From Sulfuricurvum sp. (lineage in GTDB: Bacteria > Campylobacterota > Campylobacteria > Campylobacterales > Sulfurimonadaceae), in assembly GCA_028714915.1 (NCBI GenBank), contig JAQTLL010000003.1, forward strand, positions 62,001 to 126,000: 64,000 bases of DNA. The letters run 5' to 3'. The notes beneath the pieces were generated by a model, which searched no databases, was not told where the DNA came from, and saw only the letters and a list, made by a program, of their open reading frames with translations. This document shows positions 1 to 7,953 of the stretch, one piece after another. A program made the translations under genes and the position numbers. Within the stretch, counting starts at the first letter, position 1; each line of letters begins with the position of its first letter.

Positions 1-80
1 AGCATGCCCTCATAAAAATGTCTTCGTGTGCACGCCGTGAATGTTATCTCACCTACAAAGTCGGAGGAAGTTTCGTAGAT

Positions 81-380
81 ATGGAGATTTTAAACTACAT
101 CGGCAAAAAAATAATCACCAAACCCGACTATTGGTATCTTCCGATTCTCCTCTATCAAAACGGTTATCTTCCAACCATCGACTACATCACGACGGGGAGA
201 GGGAGTATCCGCAGTGCCAATGTCGAGGAGTTCATCGAATCGCTTATTTGGAGTCTTGGAGGGATGGATGAAGAGCAACAAATCAAAGCAAGTGAGTATT
301 ATGAGCGTTTTATTGTAGGTGAAAATCGACATCCGAAACCTATGCAATGGGCGTTTATTGGATGGGAAACAACGAAATGA
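81..380 (+). CDS. hypothetical protein, about 99 aa, possibly 5'-truncated
   Basis: I do not recognise this protein. The reading frame stays open to the left edge of the window, so it may be the 3' part of a longer gene. An ATG at 81 with a purine-rich GGAGGAAG 11 bases upstream is the best internal start; another ATG lies at 18. The product is soluble, acidic in its second half and rich in tyrosine and tryptophan, with no visible membrane segment or catalytic motif. Its TGA overlaps the ATG of the broken methyltransferase-like frame that follows (ATGA at 377-380), which suggests the two were once a coupled operon, possibly a modification locus. Confidence 0.45.
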   Translation: MEILNYIGKKIITKPDYWYLPILLYQNGYLPTIDYITTGRGSIRSANVEEFIESLIWSLGGMDEEQQIKASEYYERFIVGENRHPKPMQWAFIGWETTK

Positions 381-511
381 TTACTTTATCTGACTAAGCG
401 TTCGAAAGATTATTATATGCCAATACTGAGATTGATATGATCATCACCTCATCGCCCTATAACGCATACCTTGCCGATATAAAAGTGAGAATAGAACCTT
501 TATGCGAATAA
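377..511 (+). pseudogene. remnant of an N6/N4 DNA methyltransferase start
   Basis: Read from the ATG at 377, this frame gives a short peptide with a TAA at codon 7 (395-397) and runs to a TAA at 509-511. Residues 22-29 read DMIITSSPYN-like, close to the (D/N/S)PPY catalytic motif context IITSPPYN of N4-cytosine and beta-class N6-adenine DNA methyltransferases. The expected distance from the start codon to that motif in this family is about 20-30 residues, as here. The rest of the enzyme is absent. It is therefore a decayed 5' end left beside the Septu-like genes. The motif is short, so confidence is moderate. Confidence 0.5.
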
Positions 512-528
512 CTAAAGTAGCTGTTTTA

Positions 529-537
529 TGCTAAAAT
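529..537 (+). promoter_or_regulatory. extended -10 promoter for the Septu-like operon
   Basis: TG-C-TAAAAT at 529-537 fits an extended -10 element. It lies 58 bases before the preferred ATG of the ATPase gene at 596, with no good -35 upstream. Confidence 0.4.
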
Positions 538-595
538 ATAAGGAATATTTAAAGAAGTGCATAACTCATCACTATGGACTAAAGGATTCTGCCGT

Positions 596-1867
596 ATGAA
601 AATCCAAGACGTAACAATTCAAAATTTTAGAGGAATATCTGCTAAACCGTTCACCGTCTCATTAGATCCTCAACTCACCGTTTTTATAGGAAGTAATGGA
701 ATAGGTAAATCAACTGTTTTGGATGCTCTATCTATAGTTCTCTCTAGAGTTATTAATCAAATAAAATTTAGAAAAAATACTGGGATTGCTTTCAAAGATA
801 CAGATATTCCATCAGGACGATTTGATGAAACTCTAATTGCAATTTCACCAGTAGATGGAAATTTATGGTCAGTACGTAAAGATAAAGCTACATCTAAAAA
901 TTTTATTTCTTATGATAAGGAATATATTGACACAATCACGACAAGTATCTTTGAAACAGAAAATTTATGTTCTATCCCTCTCTTTGTTTACTATCGAACC
1001 AACCGATCCGTTTTAGATATTCCACTAAAAATTCGAAAAAAGCATGATTTCTCGCTTTTAGAAGCTTATGATGAAGCTCTCGTCGGAGGAGCAAATTTCA
1101 GACACTTTTTTGAATGGTTCCGTAATCGTGAAGACTCAGAAAACGAAAATTATAGATTTTTAAACCAAGTGGGTATTGAACGTCCTAATATTGAATTTAA
1201 GGATAAACAACTCACCGCAGTGCGCACGGCAATAGAAAATATCATGGGTGACTTTTCAGATTTATCAGTAAAAAGAAAACCATCACTACGAATGGTTATT
1301 AAAAAAAGAGGTAAAGAACTCCGAGTCGATCATCTCTCCGACGGTGAAAAATGTATGTTAGCTATGATCGGGGATTTAGCCCGTCGTCTAGCTATTGCTA
1401 ATCCAACCATGAATGAGCCACTCAAAGGTGAAGGAATTGTCCTCATCGATGAAATTGAACTTCATCTACATCCTGCTTGGCAACGAATGATTCTTGGAAA
1501 ATTATGTGAAGTTTTTCAAAATTGTCAGTTTATTATCAGCACACATTCACCTCAAACGGTTGGTGAAGTTTCTCAAAAACATATACGGATATTAGAAAAG
1601 AATGTGGAAGATCAATTAATTGCTTATACTCCTAATCAATCATTAGGGTTAACGTCAGGAGAAATTTTAGAAGAACTAATGAATACACCAAAGCGCGATG
1701 AAGGTATTTCAAAAAAACTCGATGCAATTCATATGTTGATTGACAATGAAGAGTTTGAATCTGCTCAAAATAAAATATCTGAATTAGAAACTGAGCTAAA
1801 TGGTTCTAGGCCTGATCTTACAAAAGCGGAAGCCATAATCACTATGCTTAAACCAATGGATCTATGA
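596..1867 (+). CDS. ptuA: Septu-like AAA/ABC-type ATPase PtuA
   Basis: A 423-residue RecF/SMC-type ATPase of the AAA_21/AAA_23 group. Visible motifs are a Walker A (GSNGIGKST, residues 32-40) after an N-terminal strand typical of RecF-like proteins, an ABC signature-like LSDGEK near 247, Walker B VLIDEIELHLHP near 282-293, and an H-loop STHSPQ near 316. The start at 596 is chosen because AAAGGA lies nine bases upstream; a GTG at 557 would add 13 residues without a good site. The HNH gene follows with no gap. An overlong-domain RecF-like ATPase directly followed by a TIGR02646-type HNH protein is the architecture of Septu anti-phage defence and of the retron-Ec78 effector. No reverse transcriptase is present, so stand-alone Septu is preferred. 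Confidence 0.8.
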   Translation: MKIQDVTIQNFRGISAKPFTVSLDPQLTVFIGSNGIGKSTVLDALSIVLSRVINQIKFRKNTGIAFKDTDIPSGRFDETLIAISPVDGNLWSVRKDKATSKNFISYDKEYIDTITTSIFETENLCSIPLFVYYRTNRSVLDIPLKIRKKHDFSLLEAYDEALVGGANFRHFFEWFRNREDSENENYRFLNQVGIERPNIEFKDKQLTAVRTAIENIMGDFSDLSVKRKPSLRMVIKKRGKELRVDHLSDGEKCMLAMIGDLARRLAIANPTMNEPLKGEGIVLIDEIELHLHPAWQRMILGKLCEVFQNCQFIISTHSPQTVGEVSQKHIRILEKNVEDQLIAYTPNQSLGLTSGEILEELMNTPKRDEGISKKLDAIHMLIDNEEFESAQNKISELETELNGSRPDLTKAEAIITMLKPMDL

Positions 1868-2509
1868 ATGCTACAAATCTATAAACAGGAACCACCACGA
1901 TCATTCGTTCGACATCAAAGAGCTTTTAATGCTGAGTTTAATAATATACCTAGATTAACAAAATTAATTCTAAAAAAGAGTCTTTTAGAAGAACAAGGTT
2001 TTCTCTGTGCTTATTGTATGTCTAAAATCAATTGTGATAATATAAAAATTGAACATTGGCGTTCTCAATCTAAAAAAAAATATCCTTTCCTTCAATTAGC
2101 TTATTCCAATCTATTCGCCGTATGTAATGGTAATGAGAACAATCCTCCATCTAATCAATATTGTGATACAAAAAAAGGAAATAAAGACTTAAAATTTAAT
2201 TTGGCTAACCAAAATTTAAACATTGAAGAGATTGTTTATTATTCTTCCAGTGGAGAGATTAAATCCATAGACGCTGATTTTGAAGATGAGTTAAATGAGG
2301 TACTGGGCTTAAATATATCACAATTAAAAGATAGTAGAAAAAAAGTTCTTGATAGTATCATAAATATCATTATGAATCAAAATGATAAACACTCTATTCA
2401 AAACTTTATTCAAAGATGGTCTTCAATTGATAGTAGTGGCCATAAAAAACCTTACTGCGCTGTGGCCCTTTATTTTTTACGCAAAAAACTCGTATCTTGT
2501 AGAGAATAA
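1868..2509 (+). CDS. ptuB: Septu-like HNH endonuclease PtuB
   Basis: A 213-residue HNH nuclease of the TIGR02646 type. It shows the first zinc pair CAYC near residues 47-50, the core IEHW near 65 supplying the catalytic histidine, and a YCDTKKGNK segment near 97-105 that is characteristic of this family. Its ATG follows the ATPase stop codon directly (TGA|ATG), so the two products are made together. In Septu, PtuA and PtuB form a complex that degrades nucleic acid on phage infection; that role is inferred here from family and gene order. The coding sequence is strongly AT-rich compared with the molybdate genes after 3.48 kb, consistent with transfer. Confidence 0.8.
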   Translation: MLQIYKQEPPRSFVRHQRAFNAEFNNIPRLTKLILKKSLLEEQGFLCAYCMSKINCDNIKIEHWRSQSKKKYPFLQLAYSNLFAVCNGNENNPPSNQYCDTKKGNKDLKFNLANQNLNIEEIVYYSSSGEIKSIDADFEDELNEVLGLNISQLKDSRKKVLDSIINIIMNQNDKHSIQNFIQRWSSIDSSGHKKPYCAVALYFLRKKLVSCRE

Positions 2510-2518
2510 GCCCTAATA

Positions 2519-2656
2519 ATGCACAAAAATAAAAACTATACACTCACCTACCAAAAACTCAATCCCTATAAGCATATCGTAAAGCCGAGATATACCGTCG
2601 ATGAACTTCTTTTGCTTATCGGTGATGACGATAATGAGTGCAAACCTTATAAATAG
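2519..2656 (+). CDS. small ORF, 45 aa, unknown
   Basis: A short frame starting ten bases after the HNH stop codon. It encodes a 45-residue peptide that is basic and tyrosine-rich at the start and ends in an acidic GDDDNE stretch. There is no recognisable domain and no strong ribosome binding site. Its base use is less AT-rich than its neighbours. It could be a small accessory protein of the Septu-like operon, a relic of the resident sequence, or not translated. Confidence 0.3.
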   Translation: MHKNKNYTLTYQKLNPYKHIVKPRYTVDELLLLIGDDDNECKPYK

Positions 2657-2738
2657 TGTGAAGACCCTTCAAAATATGTACGTGAAATACGATCAAGTAG
2701 ATGGAATAGATGTAATAAAGAGAGCAAGGATTAAATTC

Positions 2739-3482
2739 ATGACAAATAAAGAATCAAATCTAAAGAAAAAAATTATAATAAATGAACATTTATATGAGAT
2801 TAAAACTTTTCTAAAAAATCATTATATGAAGCTAATCTCTATATCTAGTACATTACTATTTACATTTTTCCTTGCCATCTTGTACTTCAACAATATTCCT
2901 GTAAATATAATTTTTGTAAATACAAATCATTTTTTAATACTCACCACACTTTTTTTAATCTCAATTACAATTATTTTTTTTATTATACTTCTCTTGTTTC
3001 TTGTGCAAATTATATATTACCTAATACAATTTAAGCGTCAAAAAATTACTATCGAAAAATTATCTAATCAGTTGATAAGTATATTTTTTACAGTTTTTTT
3101 AGCAGCAATTATATATACAGCATGGTTGAGTCCTACTTTTGTACCAACATTGTATTTAGAGGTTCTTAATTATCCAAAAGTTTTTCAAAATAGTAATGGT
3201 CATTATTACACTGTTTTTAGTCACACAGATGATGTGTATGAAGGCTATGATCTCAATAAGAGCCTAATGTCATCCAATAGATACCAAGAAATACAAACTT
3301 CAAATATTACATTACCTGCCGAACTTATGTATTTACTTATCAAAAAACAGTCAGATGACAATTATACAATACCTTATAATATTACAAAAATTGATGACAA
3401 TCTTACCTTACTAGAATTCAACCAAGCACTATCAACAATAAAAACTTTTTCTATAAATCAAAGAAAGAAAACTAATCCATGA
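2739..3482 (+). CDS. membrane protein of unknown function, 247 aa
   Basis: I do not recognise the family. Hydrophobic segments lie at about residues 31-50, 66-95 (long enough for one kinked or two helices) and 112-130, followed by a soluble domain of about 115 residues rich in Asn, Tyr and Thr that ends in a basic tail. The start at 2739 is chosen for an AAGGA eight bases upstream; in-frame GTG 2658 and ATG 2601 would add residues that look like read-through of an intergenic stretch. Composition is very AT-rich, like the Septu-like pair upstream. The stop codon overlaps the ATG of the TOBE gene (ATGA, 3479-3482), so it is now coupled to the molybdate operon although it resembles the accessory patch. 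Confidence 0.6.
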   Translation: MTNKESNLKKKIIINEHLYEIKTFLKNHYMKLISISSTLLFTFFLAILYFNNIPVNIIFVNTNHFLILTTLFLISITIIFFIILLLFLVQIIYYLIQFKRQKITIEKLSNQLISIFFTVFLAAIIYTAWLSPTFVPTLYLEVLNYPKVFQNSNGHYYTVFSHTDDVYEGYDLNKSLMSSNRYQEIQTSNITLPAELMYLLIKKQSDDNYTIPYNITKIDDNLTLLEFNQALSTIKTFSINQRKKTNP

Positions 3483-3880
3483 ACACCCTAAACGCCACTA
3501 TCACCGCCGTTACAACGTCCGAGCACCTCAGTATCCTTACCGTAGCAGTCGGAACAGATCCGTTTCACCTCCTCCTTGCCGAAGCGTCCAATATAGAGGA
3601 TTTAGTGGACACAAGCGTTACTTTGGCGTTCAAAGAGACCGAAGTAATCCTCTCCAAAGAGCCAATCAATACCACCGCCAACATTGGGCGTGCTAACGTG
3701 CAAAAGATCGAGCGGGGAATCATATTGTCTCAAATTACCCTCCTCTATCACGAGATTATTATTATGGCTTTGGTTCCGACATTAACCTTTGATACTCTCG
3801 AAATAAATGAAGCTAACAACATATACTGGATGGTGCAACCCTCTGAAATTTCACTGCTGCGAGGCTCGAATGGAATCTGA
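3479..3880 (+). CDS. TOBE-domain molybdate-binding protein
   Basis: A 133-residue protein with one or two Mop/TOBE-like units: the pattern NATITAVTTSEHLSILTV, a central VTLAFKETEVILSKE strand set and a later GRANVQKIERG segment resemble the small molybdate/tungstate-binding fold. It precedes modB and modC, where epsilonproteobacterial genomes often carry such a gene. It probably buffers molybdate or senses it near the ABC importer; whether it regulates transcription is unknown, as no DNA-binding domain is seen. It overlaps modB by 11 bases. Composition changes sharply from AT-rich to balanced at its start codon. Confidence 0.65.
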   Translation: MNTLNATITAVTTSEHLSILTVAVGTDPFHLLLAEASNIEDLVDTSVTLAFKETEVILSKEPINTTANIGRANVQKIERGIILSQITLLYHEIIIMALVPTLTFDTLEINEANNIYWMVQPSEISLLRGSNGI

Positions 3881-4544
3881 ATTTTTAACCACGATGGTGT
3901 TGACCTTTAAACTCGCAAGCATTACGACAGGGATACTGCTCCTCATAGGTATACCCCTTGCCTCTTTTTTGGTCTTTAGCAAAATACGATTCAAAAGCAT
4001 CATCGAAACCGTGGTGAGTATGCCCCTTGTATTGCCCCCCTCAGTACTTGGTTTTTATCTCCTCCTCGCATTCAGTCCTGCATCGGCAATCGGAAGTTTT
4101 CTCATAGAGCACGGAATACGGTTAGCCTTTAGTTTCGAGGGGTTAGTAATTGGATCTGTCCTTTTCAGCCTTCCATTTATGGTGCATCCGATACAGTCGG
4201 CTCTTACCCAAGTCCCCCGCTCCATCATCGAAGCTTCTTACACCCTCGGTAAATCCAAAATCGAGACAATGGTCAAGGTTGTCCTCCCCACCATCCGTCA
4301 TGGCTTGATTTCAGGAATCGTCCTCGCGTTCGCCCACACCGTCGGAGAGTTTGGAGTTATTCTAATGATTGGGGGAAATATCCCCGGGGAAACCCGTGTC
4401 GCCTCCATCGCCATCTATGACGAAGTCGAATCGTTAAACTATGCTATGGCACACCAATACGCCCTCACTCTCTTTGCCGTGACGTTTGCCATTTTACTCT
4501 TCGTCTACACCCTCAATAAAAAATCGCTTGGGGAAATTCGATGA
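3870..4544 (+). CDS. modB: molybdate ABC transporter permease ModB
   Basis: A 224-residue inner-membrane permease with about five hydrophobic segments and the cytoplasmic EAA loop (EASYTLGKS...VVLP) that docks on the ATPase. It retains the conserved SMPLVLPPSVLGFYLL segment and HTVGEFGVILMIGGNIPG typical of ModB/CysT-type permeases. The start at 3870 lies inside the end of the TOBE gene and has GAGG five bases upstream; earlier in-frame ATGs would run deeper into the TOBE gene. It overlaps modC by four bases (ATGA). It forms the membrane channel for molybdate or tungstate uptake, supplying molybdoenzymes. The usual binding protein ModA is not encoded next to it. Confidence 0.93.
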   Translation: MESEFLTTMVLTFKLASITTGILLLIGIPLASFLVFSKIRFKSIIETVVSMPLVLPPSVLGFYLLLAFSPASAIGSFLIEHGIRLAFSFEGLVIGSVLFSLPFMVHPIQSALTQVPRSIIEASYTLGKSKIETMVKVVLPTIRHGLISGIVLAFAHTVGEFGVILMIGGNIPGETRVASIAIYDEVESLNYAMAHQYALTLFAVTFAILLFVYTLNKKSLGEIR

Positions 4545-5416
4545 TAACGGTCAATATTACCAAGCATCTTGAGTCTGCCGAAGGGGCGCTGAATGCCGTA
4601 TTTGAGCTTGAGATACACGATGGTGAGTTTCTAACCCTCTTTGGCCCTTCAGGGGCTGGCAAAACCACTCTGATGCGGCTTATCGCAGGACTAGAAACAC
4701 CCGATAGCGGTCTCATCGAAGTTGACGGTGAAGTATGGTTCGACAGTCGTAAAAAAATCAATCTTCCGCCTCAAAAACGGAGCATTGGATTTGTCTTCCA
4801 AGACTATGCCCTTTTCCCGACGATGAGTGTCAAAGACAATCTTCTCTTTGCCGCCGAAACAGTGGAGCAACGTCGCAATGTTGATGAACTGTTGGAGCTT
4901 ATCGAACTTGCCAATCTAGCCCACCGTCTCCCCTCCACCCTCTCAGGAGGACAAAAACAGCGCGTTGCCCTCGCCCGAGCATTGGTACGCCATCCCAAAA
5001 TTATCCTGCTGGATGAACCTCTCTCGGCACTTGATCCTTCCATGCGCCAAAAGCTTCAAGACGAATTATCCCTCATCCACATTCGTTTAGGAGTTACAAC
5101 TCTACTCGTGAGTCACGACATCGCCGAAACGGTCAAGCTTTCTGATCGTCTCGCAGCAATCGAATTAGGACACATTAAACGTATTTGCACCCCAATGGAG
5201 TTTTTCAGCCCCCAAACCCTCAGCGGTAAACTCCAACTCATCGGCGAAGTTCTCAAAATCGAAGAGGATTTCCCTGCTGTTATCATCACCTTACTCGTCG
5301 GTTCGTCTGTCGTTCGCACCGTAGTAAGTGCTACAGAGGCTTCAGCCCTATGTATAGGCGGACGCGCTATAATTTCTTCTAAAGCATTTAATCCCATTCT
5401 CATACCACTGCCCTAA
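4541..5416 (+). CDS. modC: molybdate ABC transporter ATPase ModC
   Basis: A 291-residue ABC ATPase with Walker A GPSGAGKTT near residue 31, a Q-loop FVFQDYALFP, signature LSGGQKQR near 131, Walker B ILLDEPLSALD and H-loop LVSHD. The last 80 residues are a degenerate regulatory/TOBE-like region ending near FNPILIP. It is shorter than ModC enzymes with full paired Mop domains, which fits the separate TOBE protein upstream. It energises ModB-dependent uptake of molybdate at the cytoplasmic membrane. The 3' end of this gene is echoed in a decayed copy after the next gene (5947-6000). Confidence 0.92.
   Translation: MITVNITKHLESAEGALNAVFELEIHDGEFLTLFGPSGAGKTTLMRLIAGLETPDSGLIEVDGEVWFDSRKKINLPPQKRSIGFVFQDYALFPTMSVKDNLLFAAETVEQRRNVDELLELIELANLAHRLPSTLSGGQKQRVALARALVRHPKIILLDEPLSALDPSMRQKLQDELSLIHIRLGVTTLLVSHDIAETVKLSDRLAAIELGHIKRICTPMEFFSPQTLSGKLQLIGEVLKIEEDFPAVIITLLVGSSVVRTVVSATEASALCIGGRAIISSKAFNPILIPLP
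5357..5400 (+). repeat. modC 3'-end repeat, copy 1
   Basis: The end of modC, from the GlyGlyArgAlaIleIle codons to the AsnProIle codons, matches 5947-5990 at about 33 of 44 bases. Many differences are at third codon positions, so both copies once coded. The two copies lie on either side of the slyD-like gene. Confidence 0.6.
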
Positions 5417-5425
5417 GGAAACACC

Positions 5426-5911
5426 ATGACCATCACAAAAGATTGCCTTGTCACCGTCGATTATCACATCAATGATACAGAAGGGAAACTGCTTCACGAA
5501 GAAGAAGAGCCTATTATCTACCTGCACGGTAACTATGGTCATATTTTTAAAAGTATCGAAGAGGTTTTAGAGGGGAAAAGTATCGGTGATACCTTTAAAA
5601 TAACCCTAAGCTGCGAACAAGCATTTGGTCAATATGATCCCGAATTGGTTTTGACCGAAGATTTAAGCGAACTTCCCGAAGGACTAAGCGTCGGGATGGA
5701 GATTGACGGATATATGGATGAAGACTCTGAAGACGTAACGATTTATATGGTTTCCGAAATAGACGGCGACAAAGCTACTCTTGATGGAAATCATCCCCTC
5801 GCAGGGATGAACCTCGTCTTTGAAGGAACCGTCTTAGAGATCCACGAAGCGTCCAAAGAAGAGATTCATGAGATATTAAATCATGAGCATGAATGTGGGT
5901 GTGATCATTAA
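5426..5911 (+). CDS. slyD: SlyD-type FKBP peptidyl-prolyl isomerase
   Basis: A 161-residue cytoplasmic FKBP-type isomerase with the SlyD layout. It has an N-terminal FKBP half, the inserted-in-flap chaperone domain after CEQAFGQYDPE (residues about 62-130), then the return strand DGNHPLAGMNLVFEGTVLEI. The short C-terminal tail HEHECGCDH is a metal-binding His/Cys cluster like the tail of E. coli SlyD, which delivers nickel for hydrogenase maturation. It lies nine bases after modC and could be read in the same transcript, placing a metallochaperone-like protein with molybdate uptake. The metal role is inferred from the tail. Confidence 0.88.
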   Translation: MTITKDCLVTVDYHINDTEGKLLHEEEEPIIYLHGNYGHIFKSIEEVLEGKSIGDTFKITLSCEQAFGQYDPELVLTEDLSELPEGLSVGMEIDGYMDEDSEDVTIYMVSEIDGDKATLDGNHPLAGMNLVFEGTVLEIHEASKEEIHEILNHEHECGCDH

Positions 5912-5940
5912 TTTGCACCTCCATTAAACTGGAATGACCC

Positions 5941-6000
5941 CCATTTGGCGAACACGCTATAATTGCCACTAAAGTGTTCAACCCGATTTTACGGATATAG
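5941..6000 (+). pseudogene. decayed copy of a modC 3' end
   Basis: After an in-frame TGA, codons from 5938 read about 20 residues ending GEHAIIATKVFNPILRI and a TAG at 5998-6000. They align with the last residues of ModC (GGRAIISSKAFNPILIP). Synonymous differences show common coding ancestry. A TATAAT at 5958-5963, inside these codons, may now serve as -10 for the next gene; the same hexamer exists in the modC copy, so it is not proof of a promoter. Confidence 0.5.
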
Positions 6001-6021
6001 AAAAATTATAAGAGAGTAAAA

Positions 6022-6555
6022 ATGAGTGAAGAAAAAGAACTGGAATTAGAAATTGGAAAGCATCTTATGCTTCCTGAAAATTATGGTGAGCTTAAAGGTG
6101 CAAACGGTATTGGGATTGGGATAGATCATGCTACAAAAACGTATGTTATCATGTACATAAAGAGAGATGAAAATACTCTTTTAGATGTTATGTTTGCTAC
6201 CAACGGTTCACAGGATACGACGGCATTGGGTTCACTCTTTACAGAGATGGTAAAAGGCGACGAAATAACAAATGTTTTAGAGAGTGTTGCAACACTAGAG
6301 AGTGATTTAAGAGCAAATTATGCTTCTCTCCCAGCTCCAAAAATTGACAGCTCGAAGCCGCAAGGGGAACAAGTTGAGCGGATTTCAACAGAGAATCAAG
6401 ACAGCGCAAATATGGTTTTGACAGCTTTTCGTGCCGCAATGCGCCATTATGAACGAAAGCTCGGTGGAATCGAAGAAGAGCAGTTTGAGATGAGCATATC
6501 AAAAACATGCCCTTACTCTACTACAGAATGCCATTTTGTACAAAAAGCCAATTAG
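6022..6555 (+). CDS. NifU_N-like protein lacking the cluster cysteines
   Basis: A 177-residue soluble protein. The stretch YVIMYIKRDENTLLDVMFATNGS...GSLFTEMVKGDEI...LESV (residues about 40-95) follows the strand and helix pattern of NifU/IscU scaffold N-domains, in which the loop reads TxGCG and later serine-lysine helices follow. Here the cysteine loop is TNGSQD, so the classical iron-sulphur ligands are missing. Two cysteines near the C-terminus (TCPYSTTECHF) are the only ones present. A role as a degenerate scaffold or as a partner protein is inference. AGAGAG-type purines lie before the ATG at 6022. It converges on the helicase gene at 6580. Confidence 0.6.
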   Translation: MSEEKELELEIGKHLMLPENYGELKGANGIGIGIDHATKTYVIMYIKRDENTLLDVMFATNGSQDTTALGSLFTEMVKGDEITNVLESVATLESDLRANYASLPAPKIDSSKPQGEQVERISTENQDSANMVLTAFRAAMRHYERKLGGIEEEQFEMSISKTCPYSTTECHFVQKAN

Positions 6556-6579
6556 CGCTTAGAGCTTTTTCTACAAGGG

Positions 6580-7953
6580 TTATCTCCCCCGTCCGCCCGA
6601 TTTCTTCGGTGAAGGTTTTTTAGTGTTGCCAAAGGCACTTCCTCTACCTGTATTGCTTCCCTTTTCTACAGGCTCTTCACGTGCCAAACGCGGTCCGCGT
6701 TTACCGACGAATTTCGGCTGAACGGGCGCTTTTTTACGCTTATTTCCAAATGCACCGTCAATTTTTACTTTTTTATCACCGTCTTTGGACATACTTTTTC
6801 CATGTGTTTTTTTCGGCTCTAATCCAACAGGAGGCTCGAACCCTTTTACGGCAATACGTTCAGGCTGTTTACCCAACATGGTCTCAATTTTTCTCCATGA
6901 AATATGCTCTAATGTGGAGAGCAACGTAATCGCTACACCGTCTTTTCCCGCGCGTCCCGTCCGTCCGATACGGTGGATGTAATCGCTCGCGATGTGGGGG
7001 ATGTCATAGTTGATAACGACACCCAAATCTTCGATGTCTAGTCCACGTGCCGCAATGTCCGTTGCAACAAGGATTTTTACTTTCCCCTCTCGGAAGTCAC
7101 TCAATGCACGGTCTCGTGCTCCATGTTTTTTGTCTCCATGGATGGTGGCACATTCCAAACCACTTGCACGAAGATGATCACTCACCTCATCTGCAGCAGC
7201 TTTAGTACGGGTAAACACCAACACTTGCGGATAGTTGTTTGAGCCGATGAGATACGATAAAAGTTCGCTTTTTTGCTCTTTTTCAACCGGATGGACAATT
7301 TGACGTATCGTTAAATCCGCCGGTGAGAGATTATCGATTTCGACCAAAAGAGGTTTGTTTAGAATTTTCTCACTAAGTTTTTTTACTGAACCCGTCATAG
7401 TCGCGGAAAAAAGGATAGTTTGACGTTTTTGAGGCAACAAATCGATAATTTGCTCTACTTCTCGAATAAAGCCCATATCCAAAATCGTATCGGCTTCATC
7501 GAGCACCAAATAGTGCACTTTTGAGAGGGGGATATGCCCTTGTTTGTTGAGCTCAATCAACCGTCCCGGAGTGGCGATGATGATGTCTGCACCCTTTTCC
7601 AGCGATGCGACTTGTTTGGTCATATTGACCCCGCCTGAAATATTGAGAATCCGAAGATCGGAACCCAACGCAAACGAGCGAATAGCCAATGTGATTTGCT
7701 CTGAGAGTTCACGCGTAGGAACCAACACAAGCATCTTGACACGAGCAAGCTCATTGGGATTAGAATTGCCCATCATCTGTAAAATCGGTAAGGCATACGC
7801 ACCCGTTTTCCCTGTACCCGTTTGCGCTGCGCCCAAAATATCGCGCCCGCGTAAAATAAGTGGAATGGCTTTGACTTGAATCGGCGTAGGTACGGTATAC
7901 CCCAATGTCTCAATGGCTGCTTTTAGGTTGGAATTTAACTGTGTGAATGGCAT
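6580..7953 (-). CDS. DEAD-box RNA helicase, RhlE-like
   Basis: A 457-residue ATP-dependent RNA helicase. In order it shows the Q motif (TPIQVKAIP), motif I AQTGTGKT, Ia PTRELSEQ, II DEAD, III SAT, IV VLVFTRT, V ARGLDIEDLG and [12 protein letters not shown], followed by a basic Lys/Arg/Gly-rich tail of about 90 residues suited to binding RNA. The start at 7953 is chosen because AAGGGG lies just upstream; a TTG at 7977 would add eight residues. It probably helps ribosome assembly or RNA turnover, especially in the cold. A second helicase with similar architecture is at 20.8-22.1 kb, and the two are paralogues rather than repeats. Confidence 0.92.
   Translation of the reverse strand: MPFTQLNSNLKAAIETLGYTVPTPIQVKAIPLILRGRDILGAAQTGTGKTGAYALPILQMMGNSNPNELARVKMLVLVPTRELSEQITLAIRSFALGSDLRILNISGGVNMTKQVASLEKGADIIIATPGRLIELNKQGHIPLSKVHYLVLDEADTILDMGFIREVEQIIDLLPQKRQTILFSATMTGSVKKLSEKILNKPLLVEIDNLSPADLTIRQIVHPVEKEQKSELLSYLIGSNNYPQVLVFTRTKAAADEVSDHLRASGLECATIHGDKKHGARDRALSDFREGKVKILVATDIAARGLDIEDLGVVINYDIPHIASDYIHRIGRTGRAGKDGVAITLLSTLEHISWRKIETMLGKQPERIAVKGFEPPVGLEPKKTHGKSMSKDGDKKVKIDGAFGNKRKKAPVQPKFVGKRGPRLAREEPVEKGSNTGRGSAFGNTKKPSPKKSGGRGR

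Noticed and set aside
270..380. Transposase-like C-terminal end in the first gene
   Set aside because: The HPKPMQW stretch only faintly recalls transposase tails; no catalytic DDE residues or inverted repeats are visible.
557..595. GTG start for the Septu-like ATPase
   Set aside because: ATG 596 has an AAAGGA at good spacing and begins the family's N-terminal strand; the extra 13 residues are unlike the family.
380..1867. Retron with PtuAB effector
   Set aside because: No reverse transcriptase frame or msr-msd-like inverted repeats are present near the ATPase.
2601..2738. Longer N-terminus for the 247-residue membrane protein
   Set aside because: The added residues overlap the small frame and look like read-through; ATG 2739 has a clear AAGGA.
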